A stretch of DNA of 39,620 nt from Acidobacteriota bacterium (GTDB taxonomy: Bacteria > Acidobacteriota > Terriglobia > Terriglobales > Acidobacteriaceae), in the NCBI GenBank assembly GCA_021810625.1, contig JAJZIJ010000023.1, positions 1 through 39,620 on the forward strand. The letters run 5' to 3'. Below are positions 26,801 to 34,543 of the stretch, in pieces; within the stretch, counting starts at the first letter, position 1; every line of letters begins with the position of its first letter. The translations under genes and the position numbers were made by a program. Under the pieces are notes generated by a model, which was not told the DNA's origin, searched no databases, and saw only the letters and a program-made list of their open reading frames with translations.

Positions 26801-27103
26801 AACTCCGCAAGTGTCAATGATGCGATTAAGCCTTTTCAATCTACAGGACTATTAGGAGAACGAGATATCGAAAAAAAGCTGCTCGATCTTCCTATTCCGC
26901 TGTTCGATGCGAAAATTGCCGCACATCGAAAGCTGGCGGAGCTTGGATTAGAGGCGCACCGCCAGGCGCAAGTCCTGGTAAAAGACCATAATTTTCCGAT
27001 GGACACCAGCCTGGCACGGCAGAGAGCGTACATCCGCACCGCGCTGGAAGACACGCTTGGGAAGATTGATGCCCTGGTGAAGTCTCTGCTGGGGCTTCTT
27101 TAG
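23858..27103 (+). CDS. Type IIG-like restriction-modification protein with N6-adenine methylase domain
   Basis: Single chain of 1081 residues. The central part is an adenine methyltransferase: LGEYYTPDWLCERIV near 360, SAM-binding DPSCGSGSF near 388, and catalytic NPPW in FDIIVGNPPWVAY near 600. About 200 residues lie between these motifs, more than in a simple methylase. The first ~100 residues contain GRADTLYGSAVIEFEKSL followed by AERQLREYVAAIW; D72 and E81/E83/K84 sit where a PD-(D/E)xK nuclease would have its acidic residues, but the canonical ExK is not exact, so cutting activity is uncertain. Residues ~750-1081 probably hold the target-recognition region. AAGGA lies five bases before ATG 23858. 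No separate specificity or nuclease gene is adjacent. BREX PglX-like methylases share these motifs, but no BREX partner genes are here. Confidence 0.82.
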   Translation: MILPLTETTAQALRAYLREIKTTHAEIGKRERFSSLLGTLFPNTREVAIYARGAETSLRIRTPEKEKRGRADTLYGSAVIEFEKSLKQTLSEAERQLREYVAAIWQSEPTSRRSLDAVATDGIHWRIYRPLLPENAALVPENIILKLRREILLKDDTLHDFYRWLNLFLFRPSQLEPTSEAIREDFGSYSHLFDEGLATLRRAWVASRGASEARLAFDTWQSYLTVTYGKLSESDRLQRDKETGEEVSEKDELFLRHTWLVSVSRLMVWAALSGGQTSGSLRQVAQEVFSGRYFESKRLANLADEDFFHWIRTPRAEQILAPVWERVLDTLLSYDLVRIREDVLKGVYQQLIDPKDRHDLGEYYTPDWLCERIVAEMLPAVGYKTVLDPSCGSGSFLRASISHFLLHNSAGTPHDRLHKVLANVKGIDIHPVAVTIARATYVLALGKLVNAARRPIQIPIYLADSLFLPREVEKNLLEQLSGIEITFGPRRNERSFILPDMMVDQPENFDDAIAATTEVAKGHAANGKESRASLDRYLQQAVPGLAQILQREDVVTALWNFTVGLAELIQQKQNSIWSFIIRNSYRPAMLRQQFDIIVGNPPWVAYRYVTDPEYQKEIKLRAVETYKIAPKSQSLFTQMELATVFLAHSMQTFARPGGKLAFVMPRSVLTADQHQNLIQRKYTANFRLSGYWDLWEVAPLFNVPSCVLFAEQSLRPGSSKDSIPAEIWQGQLSGRDLPWDKVADKFSITQAKAHVIWLGNRSALSTGAGAKSETRSSPYAKGFRQGATIVPRNFYFVTVEGLDGKLDIDRTYHAKTNEKSALDSKPPYQDVRLQGNVEGRFLFSTAISRHVLPFVLLEPATIVLPLEESNGSYYTLTTQELKRKGYREFAKWMDRAEKIWEEKRGAKSTRQSALQRIDYQRGLTSQSPAHRHLVLYNAAGTNVSATYCDRKAPGLPLVVEHKLYWAAFKNTAEAHFVTAVLNSASVNDAIKPFQSTGLLGERDIEKKLLDLPIPLFDAKIAAHRKLAELGLEAHRQAQVLVKDHNFPMDTSLARQRAYIRTALEDTLGKIDALVKSLLGLL

Positions 27104-27125
27104 AAATTCCTTGAGACGCAAATCA

Positions 27126-27215
27126 TGGCGGAGGGAGAGGGATTCGAACCCCCGTTGCCCGCAAAGGCAAAGCGGTTTTCAAGACCGCCTGTTTCAACCA
27201 CTCACACATCCCTCC
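27126..27215 (-). tRNA. tRNA-Ser(UGA), CCA encoded
   Basis: On the minus strand the acceptor stem GGAGGGA (27215-27209) pairs with TCCCTCC (27136-27130), followed by discriminator G and an encoded CCA. The anticodon stem GCGGT/ACCGC holds loop CTTGAAA with anticodon TGA at 27181-27179. The T-arm reads GGGGGTTCGAATCCC, and the variable arm is long (TTTGCCTTTGCGGGCAA), as expected for a class II serine tRNA. It lies convergent to the R-M-like gene, 22 bases from its stop. Confidence 0.97.
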
Positions 27216-27423
27216 GCATCGCGCCGTGTCGCGCGGATGGCCCTTCGGCCTGCTACCAGAGTAAAACAAGCCTGCGGCCTATGGGGAAAAGAGTGCCGGA
27301 AGGGTATGCTAGAAGGGCAACCTGTCGGCGGCGGAGATTTTCCGTCCGTCAAAAAGGCAGTGCGGCGCGGCCCAGGGATGAGGTTGCGTCGCCGCGCAGT
27401 TGGCTTGCATCCAAAGGGTTCCA

Positions 27424-28695
27424 ATGGTTCCAACGGTTCATACGCACAGTCCGGTCACGTTTGCCCGCACGCTGGCCAGCGCAAAAAAAACAATGGTGAT
27501 CAGCGAGATCATCCATCTGGCGCTGGACAGTTTTCGCGCCAACAAGGTTCGCTTTGCGCTGACGGCGCTGGGCATGGTGATGGGGTCGGCCTCCGTGATT
27601 CTGGTGGTCACCATCGGGCTGACGGGCAAGCAATATGCCATCAACCTGATCCAGGGGATCGGCGCCAACATGATCGTGGCGGACTATCAGGGCGGAAGCA
27701 TGGCCGCCGCCGACGGTGATCCAGATTTTTTGACCAAGGACGATCTGAACGCTGTGCTCCAGCAGGTTCCCGACATCGTCGCCTCTTCGCCCATGCTGGA
27801 GATGCACGACCGGATCAGCTTTGGCGGTGGACATGTCAAGGACATCCTGATCCTTGGGGTCTCGCCGGAATACCGGAATGTGCGCAACCTCATTCTTCTG
27901 TCGGGGCGTTTTTTTGACGATCAGGATGAGATCAGCCATGCCAAGGTGGCTGTGGTGACGGAGCCATTTGCAAAAAATATGTTTGGCAGTACCGCTGCCG
28001 CCATCAACAAGAGCTTTTCCATCGACGGCATTCCCTTCACCATCATCGGCACCTTCAAGGAGCGGGTCTACACGTTTGGCATGTCGGAGGTGGCCGATCA
28101 GACAATCCTGATCCCCGACCCGGTGGCGCGCTATTTTACCGGCACGGATACGGTAAAGCAGTTGTTCTTCTCCGTGGGAGATTACAACGATATCCGCAGC
28201 ACGCGCGATGCGATTGCCAAGGTGATTCAATCCCGACATCGCGCCAATTCCACCTATGACGTGAACGAATATACGGCTCTGGTCACCACAGCCGCGCAGA
28301 TCGCAGACATTCTCACGTTGGTTCTGCTGCTGGTCTCTGCCGTTACGCTGGCCGTCAGTGGCGTGGGCATTATGAACATCATGCTGGCTACAGTACGGTC
28401 GCGCATCCGCGAGATCGGGATTCGCAAGGCCGTCGGCGCCACGTACCGCGAGATTCAGTTGCAGTTTCTGACCGAGGCGATTCTCATCTCGCTGAGCGGC
28501 GGATTGGTGGGAACCTTTGTCGGGTTGGCGCTGCCGTTTTCCGTCGGGATGTTCACGGACTATCGAATCCCGGTTTCCTGGTGGTCTGTTGTCATTTCCC
28601 TGGGAACAGCAGTTCTGGTGGGCGTATTGTTTGGCACGCTGCCCGCCACGCGGGCCGCGCAGATGGATCCGGTGGAAGCCCTAAAGTACGAATGA
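27424..28695 (+). CDS. MacB-type ABC transporter permease (FtsX-like)
   Basis: Membrane protein of 423 residues with the MacB/LolC layout: TM1 in VRFALTALGMVMGSASVILVVTIG, a periplasmic MacB-type core domain (~75-300), then three TM segments around ADILTLVLLLVSAVTLAVSG, ILISLSGGLVGTFVGLALPF and VVISLGTAVLVGVLFG. The coupling segment SRIREIGIRKAVGAT and the end TRAAQMDPVEALKYE are diagnostic. MacB-type permeases move by mechanotransmission rather than direct transport and usually need an ATPase; none is adjacent. ATG 27424 follows AAAGGG at a good distance; ATG 27493 would start directly before TM1, and TTG 27400 is less likely. Confidence 0.9.
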   Translation: MVPTVHTHSPVTFARTLASAKKTMVISEIIHLALDSFRANKVRFALTALGMVMGSASVILVVTIGLTGKQYAINLIQGIGANMIVADYQGGSMAAADGDPDFLTKDDLNAVLQQVPDIVASSPMLEMHDRISFGGGHVKDILILGVSPEYRNVRNLILLSGRFFDDQDEISHAKVAVVTEPFAKNMFGSTAAAINKSFSIDGIPFTIIGTFKERVYTFGMSEVADQTILIPDPVARYFTGTDTVKQLFFSVGDYNDIRSTRDAIAKVIQSRHRANSTYDVNEYTALVTTAAQIADILTLVLLLVSAVTLAVSGVGIMNIMLATVRSRIREIGIRKAVGATYREIQLQFLTEAILISLSGGLVGTFVGLALPFSVGMFTDYRIPVSWWSVVISLGTAVLVGVLFGTLPATRAAQMDPVEALKYE

Positions 28696-28888
28696 TGGAT
28701 TCATTCACTTCGCCGCATTCTGTTTCCAAACAGATGTATTTGAGAGTGGGTTCCAGATCAAGAATCTTCTCGGCTTGGCTCAATGCAAATTTTCAGGAGT
28801 CATTCTGCGCCCGCATTGCCCCATTCCCCATTGATAACTTCATCCACACAGACTGTGGATTGCGAACTTAACCAGGAGTTCCCTTGGG

Positions 28889-29548
28889 TCAATCGCTCTT
28901 GTTCTTCCAGAACTCCCGTATCTTTTCAAACCGTATGGTTCGCTCGCCAATTTTTGCTATTTCCTTTGGATAAAACTCAAGCATGACATCACAAAACTCA
29001 AGCATCCATCGCTTGCGAGAATAACCCGGGGTCACTGTTATATGACTTGAATTGGCGATCTGAATTTGTCCCCATCCAAGAGCGCCGATTGTAAGGCAGT
29101 CCCACCCCAGAAACTCAATGGGGACGAATTTCACGTCGGATACGCTTGCAGTAATGCCCTCGACCTTATAGCTGACAAACAGAATAGTAAAGAAATTACT
29201 ATCGTCTTCATAGAATCGTGCAAGCCGTTCGACAGATGTCAAGTTTGGCATATTGAATTTCGTGTCCGTTCGATGAGTCTTGACATCTACAATGTAGTAG
29301 AGTCCTTTGTTATCTTTGAATGCAAGATCAGCCATTGCTCTTCTGGAAAAACTTGAAGAATATTCCGCACAGAGAGCGCCGAGCAGTTCTCCAAAAGATG
29401 ATGCCACAATGTTTTCTATAGCGTCTCCAGCAGATCGCGGGCTTTGCGCAGTATTCACAGAGAGGAAGTCTGGGCTAATGTTAATAAGATTCCGCACTTT
29501 ATTTTGTACTTCAATATACCTACCAGAATGAAACAGTTCGCTTATCAC
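28889..29548 (-). CDS. Type II restriction endonuclease, PD-(D/E)xK fold
   Basis: Probable restriction enzyme of 219 residues paired with the methyltransferase gene before it. The acidic/lysine set is E45 (GDAIENIV), D74 (RRAMADLAFKD) and D88-V-K90 (YYIVDVKTHR), the PD-(D/E)xK arrangement. The positions come very close to the EcoRV set (E45, D74, D90, K92) as I recall it, and DVKT-type motifs occur in that group, but the rest is too divergent to name a recognition site. The start is GTG 29548, overlapping the methylase stop in a GTGA, so the two are translationally coupled. The gene is visibly AT-richer than its neighbours. An alternative view, a nuclease of other function, is possible. Confidence 0.72.
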   Translation of the reverse strand: MISELFHSGRYIEVQNKVRNLINISPDFLSVNTAQSPRSAGDAIENIVASSFGELLGALCAEYSSSFSRRAMADLAFKDNKGLYYIVDVKTHRTDTKFNMPNLTSVERLARFYEDDSNFFTILFVSYKVEGITASVSDVKFVPIEFLGWDCLTIGALGWGQIQIANSSHITVTPGYSRKRWMLEFCDVMLEFYPKEIAKIGERTIRFEKIREFWKNKSD

Positions 29549-30552
29549 AAATGACCCCCAAAGAGGGTACTTTGATTTGAGGAAGTTTTCTGTGGGGCAC
29601 TTTGGTTCCGATTCTGAAATGCCAACGTGTTACGATCCCAAAATGTTCCATCCGCATATCCCTGGATGGTAGCGTTGTCTTCGGCCAGTTCTAGCCTACG
29701 CGCGGCCAGAAGGCAGTATTCTTCTTCAATTTCTATTCCGATGTAGTTGCGTCCGAGTTTCTTGGCGACGACCGCTGTAGTTCCAGAACCTAAAAATGGA
29801 TCCAAGACAATATCTCCTGGCCTTGAACCTGCCAGTAGGAGTTTGGCTAGCAACTTCTCCGGCTTCTGCGTGGGATGCTCTGTGTTTTCAGGCATCGACC
29901 AGAATGGTATCGATATGTCTGTCCATAGGTTCGAGGGGCTGGTTACCCGAAAGTTGCCTTCAGCCTCAACATTCCAATCTTTCGGCTTTCCATTGGTATC
30001 TTTGTAGGGGGCAATTACGCGGCGCTTTTGTTTGACAGCTTCTACGTCAAACCAATAGTCCTCAGAAACAGTACAGAACCAAATATCCTCGGAACAGTTC
30101 TTCCAGTTGTTCAGGGAGCCACGCCCTTTTTCTCGCTCCCATGTAATACGATTTTGGACATGAAAATACTCTTCAAGGGCATACTGAAGAGTACCCGATG
30201 ATTTCCACTCGCTACACACATATACGGAAGCAGACGGTTTAAGAAGCGGGACTACGAGTGAGAGCCAGGAGTGGAGCCATTTCGCATACTCGGCTGTTGA
30301 TTTTTTCTTGAAGGTAGACCCGCCAAACAACTTTGTGATGTTGTAGGGGGGATCGACCACAAGCAAGTCTACAGTGCGTTTTGGCAGCAAGGGTAAAATT
30401 CTGAGTGAGTCGCCCAAGATCGTCTTGTTCAAGCATGTTTCCAGCGTGACAGGGGCACTCAATTGAAGCAGTTGTTTGCGCAAGCGCACCATCTCGCCAT
30501 CTGTTAGCGTTAGCGTTCGGTTGCGAGGAGCGCGTGATTCCCCTGGTTTCAT
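29545..30552 (-). CDS. Type II DNA methyltransferase, beta class (adenine N6)
   Basis: Protects host DNA from the partner endonuclease by methylating its site. Motif IV DPPYN (67-71, in LLVVDPPYNITK) comes before the SAM-binding DPFLGSGTT (251-259), the order of the beta class; the Asn after DPPY favours N6-adenine over N4-cytosine. HPTQKP (226-231) and GIEIEEEYCLLAARRL are also typical. ATG 30552 is preceded by GAGGA and lies 13 bases after the glgC stop; the frame upstream is a shadow of glgC. Length 335. Codon use is AT-richer than in glgC, a sign of acquisition. The recognition sequence is not deducible. Confidence 0.9.
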   Translation of the reverse strand: MKPGESRAPRNRTLTLTDGEMVRLRKQLLQLSAPVTLETCLNKTILGDSLRILPLLPKRTVDLLVVDPPYNITKLFGGSTFKKKSTAEYAKWLHSWLSLVVPLLKPSASVYVCSEWKSSGTLQYALEEYFHVQNRITWEREKGRGSLNNWKNCSEDIWFCTVSEDYWFDVEAVKQKRRVIAPYKDTNGKPKDWNVEAEGNFRVTSPSNLWTDISIPFWSMPENTEHPTQKPEKLLAKLLLAGSRPGDIVLDPFLGSGTTAVVAKKLGRNYIGIEIEEEYCLLAARRLELAEDNATIQGYADGTFWDRNTLAFQNRNQSAPQKTSSNQSTLFGGHL

Positions 30553-30565
30553 ATGTCCTCGGAAA

Positions 30566-31831
30566 TCAATCTCTTGACTGCATGAATTCTGGGGCGACGG
30601 GATTTTCATACAAGGAATAATCCCGTGTGACCACGGTGATGCCAGAGGGAGAGACGAAGTAATTCTTCCTGTCCTCGTTGGTGTCGTAACCGATGACGGT
30701 TCCCTCTGGAATATGCACGTCGCGGTCAATAATGGCGCGGCGGATGCGACAGTGTCGGCCAATGTTGACATGGGTGAAGATGATGCTGGAGTCGATCTCG
30801 GCGTAGGAGTTGATGCGCACATCCTGCGATAAGACGCTGCTGCGCACCGTGGCCCCGGAGATGATGCAGCCGCCGGAGATGACGGAGTTGATGGCCATGC
30901 CCGTGCGCCCCGGTTCGCCGAAAACGAACTTCGCTGGCGGATACTGGCGGACGCGGGTGCGCATGGGCCAGCTCTTATCGTAGAGGTTGAAGACGGGCGA
31001 GACCGAGGCCACGTCCATGTTGGCGTCATAGTAGGCATCCAGCGTGCCCACGTCGCGCCAGTACAGCGCCTTCTGCTTGTTTTCATCCACAAAATTGAAG
31101 GCGGACATTTTGTAATTGCCCAGCAGCGCGGGCAGAATGTTGTGACCAAAGTCATGCTTGGAGTTGGGGTCTTCGGCATCACGCATCAGCGCGGGCAGCA
31201 GGACATCCGTATTGAAGACATAAATGCCCATTGAGGCATCGACCATGTCGGGGCTGAAGGGAGAGCGAATCTTTGTCTGCTGGGGCTTCTCCTGAAAGCC
31301 GATGATCTCGCCGTTTTTGGCGACCTCGACGACCCCAAAGCGGGAGACCTCCGATGGATCAATGGCCAGCGTGGCCAGCGTGACGTCGGCCCCGGAATCG
31401 ACATGCTGCTGCATCATGCGGCCATAGTTCATCTTGTAGATGTGATCGCCGGAGAGGATGAGCACATACTTGGGCTGCTCCGCGCCGATGGAATAAATGT
31501 TTTGATAGACGGCATCGGCGGTGCCCATATACCAGTTGGCGCTGACGCGCTGCATGGGCGGAAGAATTTCAATGAACTCGCCCAGTTCGGTGGCGACAGC
31601 CGATCCCCAGCCCTCGCGAATATGCCGATTGAGCGAGAGCGCTTTGTACTGCGTCAAAATGTAAACGCGGCGCAGCCCGGAGTTGATGCAGTTGGAGAGC
31701 GTGATATCAATGATGCGATACTGGCCGCCAAAGGGAACGGCGGGCTTGGCTCGGTCGCGCGTCAAAGGAAAGAGGCGTTCGCCCGCGCCACCGGCCAACA
31801 GGACACCCAATGTGTCTTTCATCTCCAACAT
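30566..31831 (-). CDS. glgC: Glucose-1-phosphate adenylyltransferase
   Basis: Makes ADP-glucose from glucose-1-phosphate and ATP, the committed step of glycogen synthesis. The opening LGVLLAGGAGERLFPLTRDRAKPAVPFGG holds the nucleotide-binding and allosteric-site signature (GGAGERLFPLT, then RAKPAVP), followed by SGDHIYKMNY, FQEKP and the left-handed beta-helix repeats of the C-terminal half (ISGGCIISGATV, SYAEIDSS). Length 421. ATG 31831 is chosen; ATG 31822 is almost as likely and matches the shortest relatives, while TTG 31849 is possible. No other glg gene is in the window. The R-M pair begins 13 bases beyond its stop and may be read from its transcript. Confidence 0.95.
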   Translation of the reverse strand: MLEMKDTLGVLLAGGAGERLFPLTRDRAKPAVPFGGQYRIIDITLSNCINSGLRRVYILTQYKALSLNRHIREGWGSAVATELGEFIEILPPMQRVSANWYMGTADAVYQNIYSIGAEQPKYVLILSGDHIYKMNYGRMMQQHVDSGADVTLATLAIDPSEVSRFGVVEVAKNGEIIGFQEKPQQTKIRSPFSPDMVDASMGIYVFNTDVLLPALMRDAEDPNSKHDFGHNILPALLGNYKMSAFNFVDENKQKALYWRDVGTLDAYYDANMDVASVSPVFNLYDKSWPMRTRVRQYPPAKFVFGEPGRTGMAINSVISGGCIISGATVRSSVLSQDVRINSYAEIDSSIIFTHVNIGRHCRIRRAIIDRDVHIPEGTVIGYDTNEDRKNYFVSPSGITVVTRDYSLYENPVAPEFMQSRD

Positions 31832-31911
31832 AGCCTGAACCACTCCCAATTTGAAAATTTACGGTATGTGAACGGTAAAGAAAAAGATTGCGTTTTGCGC
31901 GGGAATACTGC

Positions 31912-32259
31912 CTACGTGTCGGTCTCATGCCCGCTGGGATGGAGGCCATCAGGATCGGCACCATCGGGATCCGTGTCCATGCGAATTCGCAACGATTGCA
32001 AAAAATGAAGATCCTGTGGGGTAAATGGCCCGCTTCCCTGTCCAGACGGATCAACGGATGAGCCATCCTGCGTTGTCACAGGCTCCGTTTCCGGCGAATC
32101 CACCTCGTTGAGTCCAATGGTGGCCTCCAGCATCAGGAGGACATCGAAGCCTTCGGCGCGGATGTTGCGCACGACGCCCGCAATATGCTCTGAGTCTGCG
32201 ACCGTTTCATGGATCGCCTCGCCTAATTGCTGAATCAGGCTGCGCAATTTGGAATTCAA
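31912..32259 (-). CDS. Hypothetical small protein with acidic, Pro/Gly-rich tail
   Basis: 115 residues, no family recognised with certainty. The first ~55 residues (LIQQLGEAIHETVADSEHIA then FDVLLMLEATIG) look like a compact helical domain; the rest is an Asp/Pro/Gly-rich tail containing a DPDG repeat (DTDPDGADPDG). It starts at TTG 32259, which is supported by GGGGAGG six bases upstream. It lies 80 bases before glgC on the same strand and may share its transcript. Function unknown. Confidence 0.62.
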   Translation of the reverse strand: MNSKLRSLIQQLGEAIHETVADSEHIAGVVRNIRAEGFDVLLMLEATIGLNEVDSPETEPVTTQDGSSVDPSGQGSGPFTPQDLHFLQSLRIRMDTDPDGADPDGLHPSGHETDT

Positions 32260-32377
32260 AATCCGCCTCCCCGCGACGTGAAGTCTGGCCGTCGTTTTCC
32301 AGCCGCGCTTCTCCTACCTTACTGCCGTTTTCTGGCTGCGGCAAATCCGAAAGCGAAGACTGCTACACTTTTCTGTC

Positions 32378-32767
32378 ATGCGATATGTCACTTTGGGTCG
32401 CAAGCTGGGGCGCGGAACGCGGCTGGCGGCGGATCGTCTCCGCGAGCAGGCGCGCGCGGCTGCCCAGCAGAAAGCTCCTGTATATCTGGAGCAGGGCCGC
32501 GTCGCAGCCGCAAAAGGAAGACACGCCAGCCAATCCTTTTGGAAGCGGCTGGCCCATGCCGGACGCATGTTATGGCATGAGGTAACGGGCGTCTTTTTCG
32601 CGCTCTTCGCGCTGTTTTTTGCGCAGGGAGTCTGGCATGCCCGCGCGGCCTGGCATCAGGGCGCGGAGCACCAGCACTTTCTGCTGTATCTGGCGATGAC
32701 GGCCCTGTTTGCCTACTTTTCGATCAGTTCGTTTGTGCGTTCACGGCGCGGGCCTCACAAGCGCTGA
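32378..32767 (+). CDS. Hypothetical membrane protein, two transmembrane segments
   Basis: 129 residues without a recognised family. The first ~60 are basic and Ala/Gln-rich, likely cytoplasmic and helical (RLREQARAAAQQKAPVYLEQ). Two hydrophobic segments follow: VTGVFFALFALFFAQGV and FLLYLAMTALFAYFSISSFV, with a short loop of HQGAEHQH between them. The end RSRRGPHKR is basic. It is divergent from the small gene at 31912 and convergent with nothing nearby. The function is unknown; a role in membrane assembly cannot be judged. Confidence 0.66.
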   Translation: MRYVTLGRKLGRGTRLAADRLREQARAAAQQKAPVYLEQGRVAAAKGRHASQSFWKRLAHAGRMLWHEVTGVFFALFALFFAQGVWHARAAWHQGAEHQHFLLYLAMTALFAYFSISSFVRSRRGPHKR

Positions 32768-32803
32768 ACCAGAATCACGTCTCTGACGTGTCGAGGAAAC
32801 AGG

Positions 32804-33133
32804 ATGAAGATGGAACAAGTGCCATCGAAGGTCATTGCATGGGAGAGTCTGCCAGTCACCGAAATGCCAGGTGAAACCGGCATGGCCAAGGTGCGAACCG
32901 CGCAAAGCGGCGAACTGTACCTGCGCAGGATTACATTCAGTCCCGGATATCGCTCCGACCACTGGTGCGCGAAGGGTCATCTTGCTTTGGTACTGGAAGG
33001 CTCGTTGTCTATTGAGTTTCAGGACGGACGAAGTTTCGAGGTAGCCGCCGGTTCCAGCTTTCAAATTGGCGATGGGGATGGGCTGCACAGAGCATGGACA
33101 CGCGATGGCGCAGAAATTTTTATTGTGGATTAA
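32804..33133 (+). CDS. Cupin-fold protein (DHCW type)
   Basis: 109 residues forming a small beta-barrel. The cupin signature RSDHWCAKGHLALVLEGSL shows the D-H-x-C-x-K-G-H form seen in many small bacterial cupins of unknown role, with second-motif SFQIGDGDGLHRAW further on. His residues could hold a metal, but the classical G(X)5HXH motif is not intact. AGGA lies upstream of ATG 32804. It stands 91 bases before gcvT and may be transcribed with it. No substrate can be inferred. Confidence 0.75.
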   Translation: MKMEQVPSKVIAWESLPVTEMPGETGMAKVRTAQSGELYLRRITFSPGYRSDHWCAKGHLALVLEGSLSIEFQDGRSFEVAAGSSFQIGDGDGLHRAWTRDGAEIFIVD

Positions 33134-33224
33134 ATGTTTAAGAATCTTAACTACGGTTTGACCCGGTAAAAATGGCGGTGCTACCGTTGAAGAGTTCCTC
33201 CCAGCATTCAGAAGGACTCTTTCC

Positions 33225-34382
33225 GTGTCTGCGACACCGCCAGAAACTCCGACTCATCCCCCCGTTCCGCAAGAAACCCTGCGCAAGACGGCGCTCAACG
33301 CCACGCATCGCCAGCATCGCGCCAAGATGGTCGATTTCGGCGGCTGGGAGATGCCCGTTGAGTACTCCGGGCTGATTGCCGAGCATATTGCCACGCGCAC
33401 GCGGGTGGGCCTGTTTGACGTAAGCCACATGGGCGAGATTCAACTGCGCGGGCCGGAGGCGCTGGACGCGGTACAGCATTTTTCCATGAATGATGCATCG
33501 AAGCTGGCTGAAGGGCAGGCGCACTACTCCGCGCTGCTGACGCCGCAGGGAACCTTTATCGACGACATTCTGGTGCATAAGTTGAGCGCCAACGACTATC
33601 TGTTGGTGGTGAACGCGGGCACCTGCGAAAAGGATTACGCCTGGATCAGGCAGCAGAGCCAGCGCTTCCACTGTCATGTGAGCAACTACAGCAGCTACTA
33701 CTCGCAACTGGCGATTCAGGGGCCACAGGCGATGGCTGTGTTGAGCCAACTGACCAGCGTCGATCTGGCAGCGATCAGGAACTACTGGTTTGCCTGGGGC
33801 ACGGTCTGCGGCGTGGCAAATGTTTTGATCTCGCGGACAGGCTACACAGGCGAGGATGGTTTTGAGATTTACATTCCCGCCGACGAGGCGACCAGCCAGC
33901 GCGTATGGAAGGAAATTCTGGAGGCAGGTCGCGCCTTCGAGATTTTGCCCTGCGGTCTGGGCGCGCGCAACACGCTGCGGCTGGAGGCGGCCATGCCGCT
34001 CTATGGCCATGAGATCGACGAACAGACCAATGTTTTTGAGGCGGGATTGGAGCGCTTCTGCAAACTGGACAAGCCGGATTTCATCGGCAGGCAGGCGCTG
34101 CTTGGCATTCGCGATGGTGGCGGCCCGCAGCGCAAGCTGGTTGGCCTGGAGATGCTGGAGCGCGGCATCGGACGCGACGGCTATCGCGTGCTGAACGCGA
34201 CGGGCCAGCCGATTGGCGCGGTCACCAGCGGCTCCCCGGCACCGTTTTTGAAGAAAAACATTGCGATGGCTTACGTGCCGATGGAGTACAGCGCTGTAGG
34301 GACAGAATTGGCCGTCGAAGTGCGCGGCCAGCCAGTGAAGACGAAGGTGGTGCCGCTGCCCTTTTACCGGCGCACGCGGTAA
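33225..34382 (+). CDS. gcvT: Aminomethyltransferase, T-protein of glycine cleavage
   Basis: Transfers the methylene group of lipoyl-bound aminomethyl to tetrahydrofolate and releases ammonia. Diagnostic segments are VDFGGWEMPVEYSGL, GLFDVSHMGEI, SRTGYTGEDGFEI, GLGARNTLRLEAAMPLYGHEI and the C-terminal GAVTSGSPAP. The length of 385 is slightly above the E. coli protein because of an N-terminal ~20-residue extension rich in Pro and Thr. The start is GTG 33225 with AAGGA eight bases upstream. Start of the glycine cleavage set, but separated from gcvH by ~1.3 kb that holds an antiparallel toxin-antitoxin pair. No glycine riboswitch was seen upstream. Confidence 0.97.
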   Translation: MSATPPETPTHPPVPQETLRKTALNATHRQHRAKMVDFGGWEMPVEYSGLIAEHIATRTRVGLFDVSHMGEIQLRGPEALDAVQHFSMNDASKLAEGQAHYSALLTPQGTFIDDILVHKLSANDYLLVVNAGTCEKDYAWIRQQSQRFHCHVSNYSSYYSQLAIQGPQAMAVLSQLTSVDLAAIRNYWFAWGTVCGVANVLISRTGYTGEDGFEIYIPADEATSQRVWKEILEAGRAFEILPCGLGARNTLRLEAAMPLYGHEIDEQTNVFEAGLERFCKLDKPDFIGRQALLGIRDGGGPQRKLVGLEMLERGIGRDGYRVLNATGQPIGAVTSGSPAPFLKKNIAMAYVPMEYSAVGTELAVEVRGQPVKTKVVPLPFYRRTR

Positions 34383-34543
34383 AGGCCGCGTACGGCGGAT
34401 GAACGCAGCCGGACGGTCTACCATCATATTGCTTTTCAATGACTTGCTACGCTGCGAGGGCTGCCCAAGCGCGCGGAAGTCAGCTAAGACACGGCAACTT
34501 ATGGAACAAGCTGTGGAATGGAGCAATCTCTGAGATTAATGTC

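Noticed and set aside
23858-27103. BREX PglX or Type I HsdM
   Set aside because: No brx/pgl, hsdS or hsdR partners are next to it; neighbours are an ABC ATPase and a tRNA.
28842-28857. Hairpin TCCACA-CAGAC-TGTGGA as a terminator
   Set aside because: Only six base pairs and no T-run on either strand; too weak to call between the permease and the endonuclease gene.
29545-31182. 545-residue methylase frame reading through glgC
   Set aside because: The upstream ~210 codons are an out-of-frame Arg/Pro/Ser-rich shadow of glgC; ATG 30552 with GAGGA fits the real start.
33134-33224. Glycine riboswitch upstream of gcvT
   Set aside because: No paired aptamer signature was visible in the short 91-base gap; only a TTAAGA-A-TCTTAA palindrome (33138-33150) and a TTGACC without a matching -10 box.
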